Shown: positions 1 to 8,591, counted from the first letter of the stretch. The stretch: DNA of 64,000 nt from Ensifer adhaerens (GCA_900215285.1 OCMG01000004.1:2650001-2714000), one strand, 5' to 3'. Notes: a model not told the origin generated them from the sequence alone. Numbers and translations are program-made.

Positions 1-417
1 ATCCGGCGTCGAAACCTTTGCCAGCATGGAAGCGTGAAGCTTCGACATGGACTGGTTGTAGGCGTGTTGCTTTTCGAAGACCGTTTCCTTGTGAGCTGGC
101 TTTTTCTGCGTCGCCTGGGTGGACTGTGTCGTCTCGACGCTCTTGGCGTTTGCTGCGGCCTTGGTGGAGGTCGTTGCGCCGGCTGCTGCGGTGGCTGCCG
201 TCGCGCTCGCTGCCGTTGCGGCGGCGGCGCCTGCCTTTGCAGTGGCGTCGTCGTTGGCAACCTGCTTGCCCGATACCTTGGCGAGCTTGTCGGCGTCGAC
301 CTTGGCCTGCTGCTTGTTATGAGCGAGCTGCGCCTGGACCGCCTGCTGGGTCTTGCTGAGCTCGCGGCCCTTCTTTTCGGCTACGGGGGCAGAGGCGTAA
401 TTGTTTGAAACTTGCAT
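1..417 (-). CDS. Ala/Lys/Thr-rich hypothetical protein, C-terminus cut by window edge
   Basis: The frame opens with ATG at 417 and stays open for 139 codons to the left edge, so the C-terminus is missing. An AAAGG ribosome-binding sequence lies about 9 bases upstream. The start reads MQVSNNYASAPVAEKKG. Residues about 15-55 are rich in Gln, Lys and Ala and look helical. Residues about 58-90 are a low-complexity Ala/Thr run. The visible end is Lys/Gln/His-rich. No signal peptide or membrane segment is seen and I recognise no family. The biased composition raises the risk of a spurious frame, but the ribosome-binding site and the lack of a better frame support a real gene. Function unknown. Confidence 0.6.
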   Translation of the reverse strand, partial: MQVSNNYASAPVAEKKGRELSKTQQAVQAQLAHNKQQAKVDADKLAKVSGKQVANDDATAKAGAAAATAASATAATAAAGATTSTKAAANAKSVETTQSTQATQKKPAHKETVFEKQHAYNQSMSKLHASMLAKVSTPD

Positions 418-682
418 TATCGAGACCTTTCTTTTCCGCGCGCGTCATTTCCTCAAACGAGGCGGCCGGAGGTTGCCTTCTGTTTTACCGGGCAGTCTTT
501 TCTGCGGGAGCCGCCCCATCTACCCGTCGATGCGGGCGGCTGATCTTTTGAAAGTCATTTCACTTCGGTTCTAGCGGTCATTCTCGAATTTAGGTTCAAT
601 TCAAAAGTTAGAATTTTATCCTTCTGTCGTTTTTCCTGCGTTTTGCTTCGTTTTTTCCTGGGCAATCAAGAAATAGTCCGCA

Positions 683-955
683 TTACTTGAGTGCTGTCGA
701 AGGGCCACGCTTGAGATGTTCTTCGTAAGCTGTGTGCGCTACCCGAAAGGGCACGCCGGTGCCCGGAGCCTTGGGGTTCGCCGCCAGCTCGAAAAGCTGG
801 CTCTGCAGGCTGTACTTGTCATTGTAGTAGGGTGTGTCGCGATGAGCCTCGGCGACATTTGCGGTGGCGGCCTGCAGGTTGAAAGCGCCGTTCTGCGCCT
901 GGATCTTGCGGCCTTCCGGAAAGTAGGGTGGCATAAAGCCTGAAACCTGGGGCAT
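683..955 (-). CDS. hypothetical protein, 90 residues
   Basis: This short protein starts MPQVSGFMPPYFPEGRK and ends RGPSTALK. It has no signal peptide, membrane segment or family I recognise. The start is supported by a GGGAGAAAG ribosome-binding sequence. That sequence lies inside a perfect 12-base palindrome (TCTCCCGGGAGA, 964-975), which could fold over the ribosome-binding site in the mRNA. The gene follows the Ala-rich gene's start by 265 bases on the same strand. The amino acid make-up is balanced, with aromatic and charged residues throughout, as expected of a real small protein. Function unknown. Confidence 0.5.
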   Translation of the reverse strand: MPQVSGFMPPYFPEGRKIQAQNGAFNLQAATANVAEAHRDTPYYNDKYSLQSQLFELAANPKAPGTGVPFRVAHTAYEEHLKRGPSTALK

Positions 956-1351
956 CGCGTCTTTCTCCCGGGAGAATGGCGATGTCGTGCCTTCTTCTTA
1001 TGCTCTCGCCTGTCTCCTTGAGCCGGTTCTACAAGCAAGGCGCAAAGAGGCGCTGAAAAGGATCATTACAATTTGAGCGATCCTTTCGATTTTCCAGGCA
1101 ACCTCGGAAAGTGGCCCTGAAGGTGTCCTCCACCAGCACGCTCTGCTGCACCGACAGACGCGGCAAGGCGAATGGAGGATGGGCGAGGCCGCGATCGGAT
1201 TCCGGACAGGGTTCAGCTTCGACTTGCGACCGGCGCCCAGGATTTCGGCAAAATCCGCTCAAATGCGATGAAAAGGATTCACTCTGATTTCATCCGAAAG
1301 ATCTAAAATTCGACAACACGGTGTTGAAATATAAAGGATTTTATATTCATC
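956..1351. other. intergenic region between two small divergent genes
   Basis: This is a 396-base stretch between the leftward 90-residue gene and the rightward 101-residue gene, so it must carry both promoters. The last 80 bases before 1352 are AT-rich. Apart from the palindrome at 964-975 I see no RNA gene, long repeat or convincing coding frame. A 77-codon open frame on the minus strand (1029-1262) lacks a convincing start signal and family resemblance. Confidence 0.5.
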
Positions 1352-1657
1352 ATGGCCATAGAAACCGTTTCAGGCGTGCATGGGACCGCGCGCGACATTC
1401 AGAGCGAGGCTGCGGACCGGTTTGCCGTCCGGCAAATGAGTGTCATGCAGGAGATCATACAAGGTCGCAACACGGCGCAACGCGCGTTTGTCGACTCGCA
1501 TCCGGATACGCGACAAGCCTTCGAAAGCGTCATCAATGCCCTGTTTGCCCAGGGCAGTTCACATGCCAACGAGGCAGCCCGCATTGCAGCGACGGTGCAG
1601 GAAATGCGCAGCGCGGCCAAGGCGTATCAGGAAAATTCGGCCGTCAGCAAAAAGTAG
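1352..1657 (+). CDS. hypothetical protein, 101 residues
   Basis: The protein begins MAIETVSGVHGTARDIQSEA and ends in a Lys-rich tail. An AAAGGA sequence sits upstream of the ATG at 1352. The predicted protein is polar and probably mostly helical, with no membrane segment or signal peptide. I recognise no domain. It stands alone and converges with the deaminase gene, 12 bases away. Function unknown. The coding call rests on the start signal, the AT-rich upstream region and an ordinary amino acid composition. Confidence 0.5.
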   Translation: MAIETVSGVHGTARDIQSEAADRFAVRQMSVMQEIIQGRNTAQRAFVDSHPDTRQAFESVINALFAQGSSHANEAARIAATVQEMRSAAKAYQENSAVSKK

Positions 1658-1669
1658 CCTGATCTGGGA

Positions 1670-2158
1670 TCAACCCCAGAAGCCCTCATGAACCTTTGCA
1701 GCTTCTTCCACGAGGATCGGGCCGATGACCTCGACCTTGCGCTGGCCGGCCGCGAAGACGATCTCGCAAGGTAGATCCAGTGTCGGATTTTCCGGGTGAT
1801 TGCCGGTGATTTCCTTTAGATGCTTTTCCGTCATCCCATAGACGCAGCGCTTCAGTCCGGTCCAGTAGATGGCTCCGGCGCACATGGCGCAGGGTTCTGC
1901 CGACGTGTAGATCGTGCATTCCTTGAGAAGGTCATGCGGCAAGGTCGTGGAGGCACGGGTCATCAGCACGCGCTCGGCATGGCCGGTCATGTCGTGATCC
2001 GGCATATAGGCATTGTGCTGGGTCATCAGCACCTGGCCATCCGGGCCGACGAGAATCGATGCGAAGGGATGGTTGCCGGCGTCGCGCGCCTTCTGCGATT
2101 CGGCAATCGCGATCCGCAGCAGCGCTTCGTGATCCAGTTCCTCGCATACCATGGCCAT
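1670..2158 (-). CDS. nucleoside/nucleobase deaminase (cytidine deaminase superfamily)
   Basis: This is a zinc-dependent hydrolytic deaminase of the TadA/guanine-deaminase branch (COG0590 type). The catalytic HAE triplet is at residues 60-62 and the zinc-binding P-C-A-M-C is at 89-93, both intact. Its 162 residues match the family. It is unlikely to be the housekeeping tRNA adenosine deaminase because its neighbours are a LysR regulator and a BMP-type importer of purine/nucleoside kind. A role in purine or nucleoside salvage after import is therefore inferred, and the exact substrate cannot be read from the sequence. A GGGGACGGGAT purine-rich stretch precedes the ATG. It is divergent from the LysR gene, sharing a 166-base promoter region. 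Confidence 0.88.
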   Translation of the reverse strand: MAMVCEELDHEALLRIAIAESQKARDAGNHPFASILVGPDGQVLMTQHNAYMPDHDMTGHAERVLMTRASTTLPHDLLKECTIYTSAEPCAMCAGAIYWTGLKRCVYGMTEKHLKEITGNHPENPTLDLPCEIVFAAGQRKVEVIGPILVEEAAKVHEGFWG

Positions 2159-2171
2159 ATCCCGTCCCCTT

Positions 2172-2203
2172 CATCGTTTGGCATGTGGGACGGCGAAACG
2201 ATG
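2172..2203. promoter_or_regulatory. inverted repeat in the deaminase/LysR divergent promoter region
   Basis: CATCGTTT (2172-2179) and AAACGATG (2196-2203) form a perfect 8-base inverted repeat with a 16-base spacer. It begins 14 bases upstream of the deaminase start and sits in the region shared with the LysR gene. The position suits an operator for the adjacent regulator, though the spacer is longer than in a typical LysR box. Binding is inferred only. Confidence 0.35.
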
Positions 2204-2324
2204 CCAGGACCCAACAATAGAATTGCGCGAATTCATGCGTTGCGAAAGACTTGCCTTGATCGGCGGAAAATTCAAGTCATTGTAGCCGCTGTTCCGTACG
2301 AATTGTTCGCACAATGGAAATGAC

Positions 2325-3245
2325 ATGTCCCTGATTTCGCCCGCGGCGCTTCTCTTCGACGAGGTGGCCCGACTCGGTTCGATCCGCAAGGCGGCCGAGC
2401 ATCTGAACGTTTCGCCATCCGCGCTCAACCGGCGCATCCTCAACCTTGAGGATGACTACGGATTGAAGCTCTTCGAGCGCCTGCCGCGCGGCGTCAGGCT
2501 CACGGCAGCGGGTGAGGTACTGATTGCGGACATCCGCAAATGGAAGGCGGATCAGGAGCGCTCGAAGGTACGGCTTCAGCAACTCCAGGGGCTTCGACGC
2601 GGACACGTTTCCGTCGGTCTGATGGAATGCCTGGCGGGCGATTTCGCGCGGGCATTGTTCGACGAGATCCAGGTGCGGTTCCGGCAGTTCACGCTCGACA
2701 TCTTCGTCGGCGGCACCGCGCTGATCACCGAGAAAATTCTCAACAGCGAGCTCGATCTTGCCGTCTGCTTCAATGTGCCGGACCGACATAACATCCATAA
2801 ACTCAAGGCGGTGGAAGCGCCGTCCGGGGTGATCGTGTCGAGGGATCACCCGTTGGCGGGGCGCACGAACGTGCCTCTGTCGGAATGTATCAACTATCCC
2901 CTCATCCTTCCCGATTTCTCCATCGCCGCGCGGCGACTGATCGACAGCGCACTAGGATCTTCAGGCGTGCAGACGGTGCCGAGCCTGGTGACGAATTCGA
3001 CCGGTCTCATGAAGCGGCTTATCGCGGACAATCGGCATATCGCTTTCCTCAATGCCGGTAACCTTATCGATGTGCAAAGAGACGCCGGGCTGGAGTTCGT
3101 TCCACTGGCCGGCCGGCAGCTCGCCGCGGAGGAATTGTCGCTTATCACACGATCGAGCCAGGGCCTGAGCTCGGCAACCTCCGCGGTTGTCGATCTCATC
3201 AAGGCGCAAATGGACAGCTTGCCAATCGTGCCGAAAAGCGCTTAA
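2325..3245 (+). CDS. LysR family transcriptional regulator
   Basis: The protein has 306 residues, the usual size for the family. The N-terminal winged helix-turn-helix (residues about 5-65) carries the typical segment SIRKAAEHLNVSPSALNRRI. A linker helix follows, then the periplasmic-binding-like effector domain (about 90-295). A GGAAA sequence precedes the ATG. The gene is divergent from the deaminase and lies 317 bases upstream of the BMP-type transporter genes on the same strand. It probably controls one or both, with a purine or nucleoside-derived effector. That assignment comes from context, not from residues. Confidence 0.92.
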   Translation: MSLISPAALLFDEVARLGSIRKAAEHLNVSPSALNRRILNLEDDYGLKLFERLPRGVRLTAAGEVLIADIRKWKADQERSKVRLQQLQGLRRGHVSVGLMECLAGDFARALFDEIQVRFRQFTLDIFVGGTALITEKILNSELDLAVCFNVPDRHNIHKLKAVEAPSGVIVSRDHPLAGRTNVPLSECINYPLILPDFSIAARRLIDSALGSSGVQTVPSLVTNSTGLMKRLIADNRHIAFLNAGNLIDVQRDAGLEFVPLAGRQLAAEELSLITRSSQGLSSATSAVVDLIKAQMDSLPIVPKSA

Positions 3246-3562
3246 TCTCACTGTTGCAATTTTTGCAACGCAACGAGCGAAACAAAGTGCTTGTGTGCGG
3301 TGCGAAAGCCAGACCAACTAATGCACAAAATTAAAGCAGGGGAACTTGGTGACGTTGCAGCAGTCTTGGGGTGGGAGTCCGTCCGGATTCCGGGCCGAAG
3401 TTCGGCGGGTTGTCGGATCGGCAGTCGCATTTTTAAATGTTTTCTTCTCCGGTCGGGGGGCTGGTTCAAATCATCTTCACGCATCGTCGATCTTGCCTTA
3501 CGGTCTGAATGCCGGCGGGCGAAGCGGCGTGCTGTTTGCCGCGTCCGCCAGGGGGAATTCCG
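3246..3562. other. leader/promoter region of the BMP-type transporter operon
   Basis: These 317 bases separate the LysR stop from the ATPase start. They include the GTTGCAA inverted repeat at 3253-3269, a short AT-rich stretch near 3428-3440 and the AGGGGGAA ribosome-binding site at 3550-3557. The length leaves room for a structured leader, but I could not recognise a known riboswitch class by eye. Confidence 0.4.
3253..3269. promoter_or_regulatory. perfect 7-base inverted repeat after the LysR gene
   Basis: GTTGCAA (3253-3259) and TTGCAAC (3263-3269) form a perfect inverted repeat with a TTT spacer, starting 8 bases after the LysR stop. There is no following T-run, so an operator for the transporter operon is as likely as a weak terminator. 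A further CAACG copy follows immediately. Confidence 0.35.
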
Positions 3563-5131
3563 ATGGGAACTGAAACGCCGCCGCGTCTGGAACTGAGAAG
3601 CATCACAAAGCGCTTTCCGGGCGTGCTGGCGAATGACCAGGTGAGCTTTTCCGTCCGCCCTGGCGAGATCCATGCGCTGCTGGGTGAAAACGGAGCGGGG
3701 AAATCCACGCTCGTCAAGATGATCTACGGCATCATGCAGCCGGACGGCGGCGAAATCCGCTGGAACGGCGAGCGCATCGTGGTTCCTAACCCGAAGGCTG
3801 CCCGAAGGCTCGGCATCGGCATGGTGTTCCAGCATTTCTCCCTCTTCGAGGCGATGACGGTGCTGGAAAACATCGCGCTCGGCATGGATGCCAAGATCCC
3901 GGCGCGCGAACTGGAAGCACGCATCAAGGAGGTCATGAGTCAATACGGCCTCAAGCTCGAGCCGCACCGCATCGTCTCGACGCTGTCGGTTGGCGAGCGC
4001 CAGCGCATTGAGATCGTCCGTGCGCTGCTTTTGAACCCCAAGCTTCTCATCATGGACGAGCCGACCTCGGTTCTGACGCCGCAGGAGGTGGAGCAGCTCT
4101 TCATCGTTCTTCGCCAGCTCGCCAGCGAAGGCTGTTCGATCCTCTACATTTCCCACAAGCTGCATGAGATCAAGGCGCTGTGCCACACGGCGACGATCCT
4201 GCGCGGCGGCAAGCTGGTCGATACCTGCAATCCGTCGGTCGAGACGTCGCGCTCCATGGCCGAGAAGATGATCGGCGGAAACCTCAAGACCATCGAGAAG
4301 GCGGAAGGCCGCACGGTCGGCCGCGAGAAGCTGATCGTCAACCGGCTGAACATGCCGGCGCGGTCGCATTTCGGCGTGTCGCTCAAGGACATTACCTTTA
4401 CCGTGCGCGAGGGCGAGATTTTCGGTATCGCCGGTGTGGCCGGCAACGGACAGAACGCGCTGCTGCTGGCGCTCTCCGGCGAGACGCTCTCGGAGGACGA
4501 GGGCGCGATCACCGTGGATGGTGCAAAGCTCGGCAAGCTGACGGCGAAGCAACGGCGGCTGGCCGGTGTTTCTTCCGTGCCGGAAGAGCGCAACGGCCAT
4601 GCGGCCGTCCCGGAATTCACGCTGGCCGACAATTCGGTTCTGACGGCACGCGACCGGCTTGGCATGGTCAAGGGCGGGCTGATCGATCACAAGGCCGCGC
4701 GCACCTATGCGGGCGAGGTGATCTCGACCTTCGCGGTCAAGGCACTGGGGCCCGGATCGACGGCGGGATCCCTCTCCGGGGGCAATCTGCAGAAATACAT
4801 CATGGGCCGCGAGATCATGCAGAACCCGGCGGTTCTCGTCGTCTCGCAGCCGACCTGGGGCGTGGACGCGGGCGCTGCCGCGGCCATCCATCAGGCGCTT
4901 GTCGATCTGGCAGCCTCCGGCTCGGCGATCGTGGTCATCAGCCAGGATCTGGATGAGCTTCTCTCGCTCTGCGACACGCTGGCTGTCATCAACGAGGGGC
5001 GACTTTCGCCCGCGATGAAGGTGGTCGATGCCGACATCGAGGAAATCGGTCTGCTCATGGGCGGTGTCCATGGCGACCCGGCCGCAACCGCAAACCTGCA
5101 TCCGGAGCTGGCCCATGCGCATCAAGCTTGA
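3563..5131 (+). CDS. BMP-type (nucleoside/purine) ABC transporter, ATP-binding protein
   Basis: This 522-residue protein has two ABC domains, as in the RbsA/NupA-type ATPases, and powers import through the next two permeases. The first domain has Walker A GENGAGKST (41-49), signature LSVGE (141-145) and Walker B LLIMDEPTS (161-169). In the second domain the Walker A region reads GVAGNGQNAL, without GKS/T, while the signature LSGGNLQK is kept (about 404-411). Such asymmetry is normal for this family. The ATG at 3563 is chosen over an upstream in-frame start because AGGGGGAA precedes it. The stop overlaps the first permease start by 17 bases. Confidence 0.93.
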   Translation: MGTETPPRLELRSITKRFPGVLANDQVSFSVRPGEIHALLGENGAGKSTLVKMIYGIMQPDGGEIRWNGERIVVPNPKAARRLGIGMVFQHFSLFEAMTVLENIALGMDAKIPARELEARIKEVMSQYGLKLEPHRIVSTLSVGERQRIEIVRALLLNPKLLIMDEPTSVLTPQEVEQLFIVLRQLASEGCSILYISHKLHEIKALCHTATILRGGKLVDTCNPSVETSRSMAEKMIGGNLKTIEKAEGRTVGREKLIVNRLNMPARSHFGVSLKDITFTVREGEIFGIAGVAGNGQNALLLALSGETLSEDEGAITVDGAKLGKLTAKQRRLAGVSSVPEERNGHAAVPEFTLADNSVLTARDRLGMVKGGLIDHKAARTYAGEVISTFAVKALGPGSTAGSLSGGNLQKYIMGREIMQNPAVLVVSQPTWGVDAGAAAAIHQALVDLAASGSAIVVISQDLDELLSLCDTLAVINEGRLSPAMKVVDADIEEIGLLMGGVHGDPAATANLHPELAHAHQA

Positions 5132-6209
5132 AAAGCGCCCCGAACCTTCCACGCTCATGGCCTTTGCCACGCCGATCGCCTCGGTGCTGCTGACCATGGC
5201 CATCGGTGTGATCGTGTTCGACGCGCTCGGCATCAAGGGCGAGAGGGCCGTCATCGACATCTTCCTGACGCCGCTTCTCTCCTCCTACAAATGGCAGGAC
5301 GTGGCGGTGAAGGCGGCTCCGCTGATCATCATCGCGCTCGGTCTTTCCATCGGCAATCGCGCGCAGGTCTGGAATATCGGGGCCGAGGGGCAATATGTGA
5401 TCGGCGCGCTCGCCGCAGCCGGCGTCGGCATTGCAGCCGGCGGGGCAGGCGGGGGCTTCATCATTACGTTGATGATCCTGGCCGGCATTCTCGGCGGGAC
5501 GTTCTGGGCGGTGTTCCCGGCGTTTCTCAAGACCCGGCTCAATGTCAACGAAATCCTGACCTCGCTGATGCTCACCTATGTGGCGCTGCAGGTGCTGGGC
5601 TATCTCGTCGGCGGCCCCTGGAAGGATCCGAACGGACGGAATTTTCCGGCCACGGCGCCGCTTCAGCCGGATCAGACGCTGCCGATCCTGTTTCCCGGAA
5701 CGACGGTGCATCTGGGCGTTGCTATCGCGCTCGTCCTGCCCTTCGTCTTCTGGCTGATCATGTCGCGCTCGGTCTTCGGCTTCCAGATCCGCGTGGTCGG
5801 CAGTGCGCCGGATGCGGCGCGTCATGGCGGGTTCGACGCCAAGCAGACGATCTGGCTCTCGCTGCTGATCGGCGGCGGCATGGCCGGGCTTGCCGGCGCG
5901 CTGGAATTTGCCGGCTCGCTGAAGGCGATCAATCTCGGCTTTCCGTCCGGTTACGGCTTCACGGCCATCATCGTATCCTTCCTCGGACGCCTGAACCCGA
6001 TTGGCTGCCTTATTGCCGGCATTGTTCTGGCGGTAACCTATGTCGGCGGTCAGGTGGCGCAGACGACGGTTCATATTCCCAATTCCACGGCCGGCATTTT
6101 CCAGGCCATGATGCTGTTCTTCATCCTCGCGAGCGACATTCTCATCCGTTACCGGGTACGCTTTGTGGGCAGCCCGAAGATCAGCGCGCTTCCGGCGGCA
6201 GGAGAGTGA
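5115..6209 (+). CDS. BMP-type ABC transporter permease 1
   Basis: This is an integral membrane permease of the branched BPD_transp_2 family (YufP/NupP-like), 364 residues with about ten hydrophobic segments. The segment NRAQVWNIGAEGQYVIGAL (near residue 80) is the conserved loop of these permeases, related to the EGMMLMGA loop of the partner. It starts inside the end of the ATPase gene, which points to translational coupling. The ATG at 5115 was preferred because the upstream extension falls in ATPase coding sequence and lacks family resemblance. It forms the channel with the next gene product. Confidence 0.9.
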   Translation: MRIKLEKRPEPSTLMAFATPIASVLLTMAIGVIVFDALGIKGERAVIDIFLTPLLSSYKWQDVAVKAAPLIIIALGLSIGNRAQVWNIGAEGQYVIGALAAAGVGIAAGGAGGGFIITLMILAGILGGTFWAVFPAFLKTRLNVNEILTSLMLTYVALQVLGYLVGGPWKDPNGRNFPATAPLQPDQTLPILFPGTTVHLGVAIALVLPFVFWLIMSRSVFGFQIRVVGSAPDAARHGGFDAKQTIWLSLLIGGGMAGLAGALEFAGSLKAINLGFPSGYGFTAIIVSFLGRLNPIGCLIAGIVLAVTYVGGQVAQTTVHIPNSTAGIFQAMMLFFILASDILIRYRVRFVGSPKISALPAAGE

Positions 6210-6213
6210 TCCA

Positions 6214-7137
6214 ATGAGTACTGAATTCATCATCGCCGCCATCGTCACCATCGTTGGCCTCACCACCCCGATCCTTCTGGCGGCACTTGGCGAACTGGTG
6301 GTCGAGAAGGCCGGTGTGCTCAATCTCGGAGTCGAGGGCATGATGCTGATGGGCGCGATCTGCGGCTTCGGCGCGACGGTTTCGACCTTCAATCCCTGGA
6401 TCGGCATCCTCGGCGCAGCTGCCGGGGGCGCTCTGTCGTCCATGCTGTTTGCGGTGCTGGTGCTGGAGTTGAACTCCAACCAAGTGGCGACGGGGCTGGC
6501 GTTGACGATTTTTGGCACGGGCCTTTCGTCACTGATCGGCCTGTCCTACACCGGCTTCATCGTGCCGGTCTTCGGTTCGGTCTTCCCCGCCTCGCTTGCC
6601 AGCGATCCCTATCTGAAGGTCATTTTCGGCTATTCGCCGATCGTCTATTTCGCATTGATCATGGTTCCGGTCGTTGCCTGGTTCCTCAAGTCGACCCGCG
6701 CCGGCATGATCCTGCGTGCGGTGGGCGAAAACGACCTGTCGGCCCATTCGATCGGCTATTCGGTGAAAGGCGTACGCTATGCCGCGATTGCCTTCGGCGG
6801 CGCCATGGCGGGTATCGGCGGCGCTTATTTCTCGATGGTCATCACGCCCATGTGGGCCGAGAAGATGACGGCAGGTCGCGGCTGGATCGCGCTGGCGCTC
6901 GTCGTTTTCGCCGGCTGGCGGGCAGGGCGCCTGCTCGTCGGGGCCTATTTCTTCGGCATCCTGATGGCGCTGGAACTCTATGCGAAAGCGGCAGGCTTTT
7001 CCTTCCTGCCGTCGCAGTTCTGGGCCGCAATGCCCTACCTCATGACGGTCGTCGCGCTTTCGGTGATTTCGATGCGCGATCGTTCGGGCGGCAACGCCCC
7101 GGCCTGCCTCGGCAAGCCGTTCCTTCCATCAACCTGA
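6214..7137 (+). CDS. BMP-type ABC transporter permease 2
   Basis: This is the second permease subunit (YufQ/NupQ-like), 307 residues, with about eight or nine hydrophobic segments. The conserved segment KAGVLNLGVEGMMLMGA is near residues 30-45. It starts 4 bases after the first permease stop, with GGAGAG as ribosome-binding sequence, so the genes are co-transcribed. An in-frame start 51 bases upstream overlaps the first permease and is less likely. Confidence 0.9.
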   Translation: MSTEFIIAAIVTIVGLTTPILLAALGELVVEKAGVLNLGVEGMMLMGAICGFGATVSTFNPWIGILGAAAGGALSSMLFAVLVLELNSNQVATGLALTIFGTGLSSLIGLSYTGFIVPVFGSVFPASLASDPYLKVIFGYSPIVYFALIMVPVVAWFLKSTRAGMILRAVGENDLSAHSIGYSVKGVRYAAIAFGGAMAGIGGAYFSMVITPMWAEKMTAGRGWIALALVVFAGWRAGRLLVGAYFFGILMALELYAKAAGFSFLPSQFWAAMPYLMTVVALSVISMRDRSGGNAPACLGKPFLPST

Positions 7138-7162
7138 AACGCCCTGACGATAGGAGTTCACC

Positions 7163-8245
7163 ATGGCTATCATTTCTCGCCGTACATTCATGCAGGCAGC
7201 CGGCGCTGCCGCGACGCTGCCGGTGCTCGGCAACAAGGCCTTCGCGGCCGACAAGGTCAAGATCGGCTTCATCTTCCTCGGCCCCGTCGGCGATTACGGC
7301 TGGACCTGGGCGCATAACAAGGCTCGCCTGCAGGTCGAGAAGGAACTCGGCGACAAGGTCGAAACCGTTTATGTTGAAAACGTGCAGGAAGACGCTTCCG
7401 CCATTCCGGTCATCCGCGACCTGGCCCAGCAGGGCTGCAAGCTCATCTTCACGACGTCCTATGGCTACATGGATCAGACGATCACGGTCGCCAAGGAATT
7501 CCCGAACGTGAAGTTCGAGCATTGCACGGGCTACAAGCGCGCCGACAACGTCGCCACCTATAACTCGAAGTTCCATGAAGGCCGCGCTGTCCTCGGCACG
7601 ATCGCCGGCAAGATGTCGAAGTCGGCCACGCTCGGCTACCTCGGCTCCTACAAGGTTCCGGAAGTCGTTCTCGGTGTAAACTCGTTTGCGCTCTCTGCGC
7701 AGAAGCAGAACCCGAATGCAAAGGTCAAGCTCGTCCTGATCGACAGCTGGTTCGACCCGCCGAAGGAAGCTGCCGCAACCGAAACGCTCGTCAACCTGGG
7801 CTGCGATATCGTCACGACCCACACCGACAGCCCCGGTCCGCTGCAGATCCTCGAGCAGAAGAAGCTCTATGGTTTCGGCCAGGGCGCCGACATGTCGCGC
7901 TTCGCACCGAACGCCCACCTGACCGCCATCGAAGACATCTGGGGTCCCTATTATGTCGAGCGCGTCAAGATGATCCTCGACAATTCCTGGAAGTCGACCG
8001 ACACCTGGGATGGCATGAAGGAAGGCACCGTCGTGATCTCGCCTTACAACAAGGTCATTCCGGCTGACGTTGTGGCGCTCGCCGATGGCGTACAGGCCGG
8101 CTACAAGGATGGCTCGTATGACATTTTCAAGGGCCCGATCTATGACCAGGAAGGCAAGCTGCGCGTGAAGGAAGGCGAGACGATGAAACTTGCCGATCTC
8201 GCGGTCATGGACTGGTTCGTGAAGGGCGTCGAAAGCGCTGCCTGA
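7163..8245 (+). CDS. BMP family ABC transporter substrate-binding protein, Tat-type signal
   Basis: This is the periplasmic binding protein of the importer (PF02608, BMP/PnrA-like), 360 residues. The N-terminus has SRRTFMQAAG followed by a hydrophobic run and an AFA-A cleavage region, so export is probably by the Tat pathway and the protein is not lipid-anchored. The mature start KVKIGFIFLGPVGDYGWT is typical of the family. Known members bind nucleosides, purines or related compounds. The deaminase nearby fits a purine-type substrate, but this is inferred. It is the last gene of the four-gene operon, 25 bases after permease 2, and is followed by a terminator hairpin. Confidence 0.92.
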   Translation: MAIISRRTFMQAAGAAATLPVLGNKAFAADKVKIGFIFLGPVGDYGWTWAHNKARLQVEKELGDKVETVYVENVQEDASAIPVIRDLAQQGCKLIFTTSYGYMDQTITVAKEFPNVKFEHCTGYKRADNVATYNSKFHEGRAVLGTIAGKMSKSATLGYLGSYKVPEVVLGVNSFALSAQKQNPNAKVKLVLIDSWFDPPKEAAATETLVNLGCDIVTTHTDSPGPLQILEQKKLYGFGQGADMSRFAPNAHLTAIEDIWGPYYVERVKMILDNSWKSTDTWDGMKEGTVVISPYNKVIPADVVALADGVQAGYKDGSYDIFKGPIYDQEGKLRVKEGETMKLADLAVMDWFVKGVESAA

Positions 8246-8591
8246 TCGCAAGGCTTGTATCTCGCTCCGTAGGGGCGGGCTTCCATAAGAAACTCGGGAA
8301 GGCGGCTTTGGCCGCCTTCTTCGTTCCGGGCAGGTTACATCTATCTTTCGTGATGAAAGTGCGTCGGCTCGGAAATCCGGCCAATTATTCGCCTTATTGG
8401 CTTTAGTGTATTCTAATTTTCGAAAATATATTTCAGCTGAACTCTGAATTAAAGAATTCCTTGTCGCAAAACTGCGTCTTTACGTTCCAATTTGGATGAA
8501 ATTCTGGCGTTGTCCCGGATTTTAATTGAAGGTTTAATCCGTTATCAACACAGCGCGGCTAGCTTGGGTGTACAATTTAGGAGTTTACAGT
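8246..8591. other. intergenic region with terminator and AT-rich promoter region
   Basis: These 346 bases hold the transporter operon terminator (8298-8322) and then an AT-rich stretch (about 8380-8540) that probably carries the promoter of the TadE/TadG-like pair. A ribosome-binding site TAGGAG lies at 8578-8583. No RNA gene or coding frame of its own is evident. Confidence 0.5.
8298..8322 (+). terminator. Rho-independent terminator of the BMP-type transporter operon
   Basis: GAAGGCGGC (8298-8306), loop TTTG and GCCGCCTTC (8311-8319) form a perfect 9-base stem followed by a short T-rich tail, 52 bases after the binding-protein stop. Confidence 0.75.

Noticed and set aside
1029..1262. A 77-codon open frame on the minus strand in the first intergenic region
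   Set aside because: It has no convincing ribosome-binding site and no family resemblance, and the region is better explained as a divergent promoter area.
3270..3550. Riboswitch in the leader of the BMP-type importer
   Set aside because: The length and context fit, but no recognised aptamer consensus could be seen by eye. A covariance search would be needed.
3248..5260. Very long open frame on the minus strand, antisense to the BMP transporter ATPase
   Set aside because: It is the mirror of a high-GC coding region. The product is Arg/His/Asp-rich without family resemblance and the plus-strand gene is certain.
5055..6518. A 487-codon minus-strand open frame opposite the transporter permeases
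   Set aside because: It is a shadow frame covering two well-supported permease genes.
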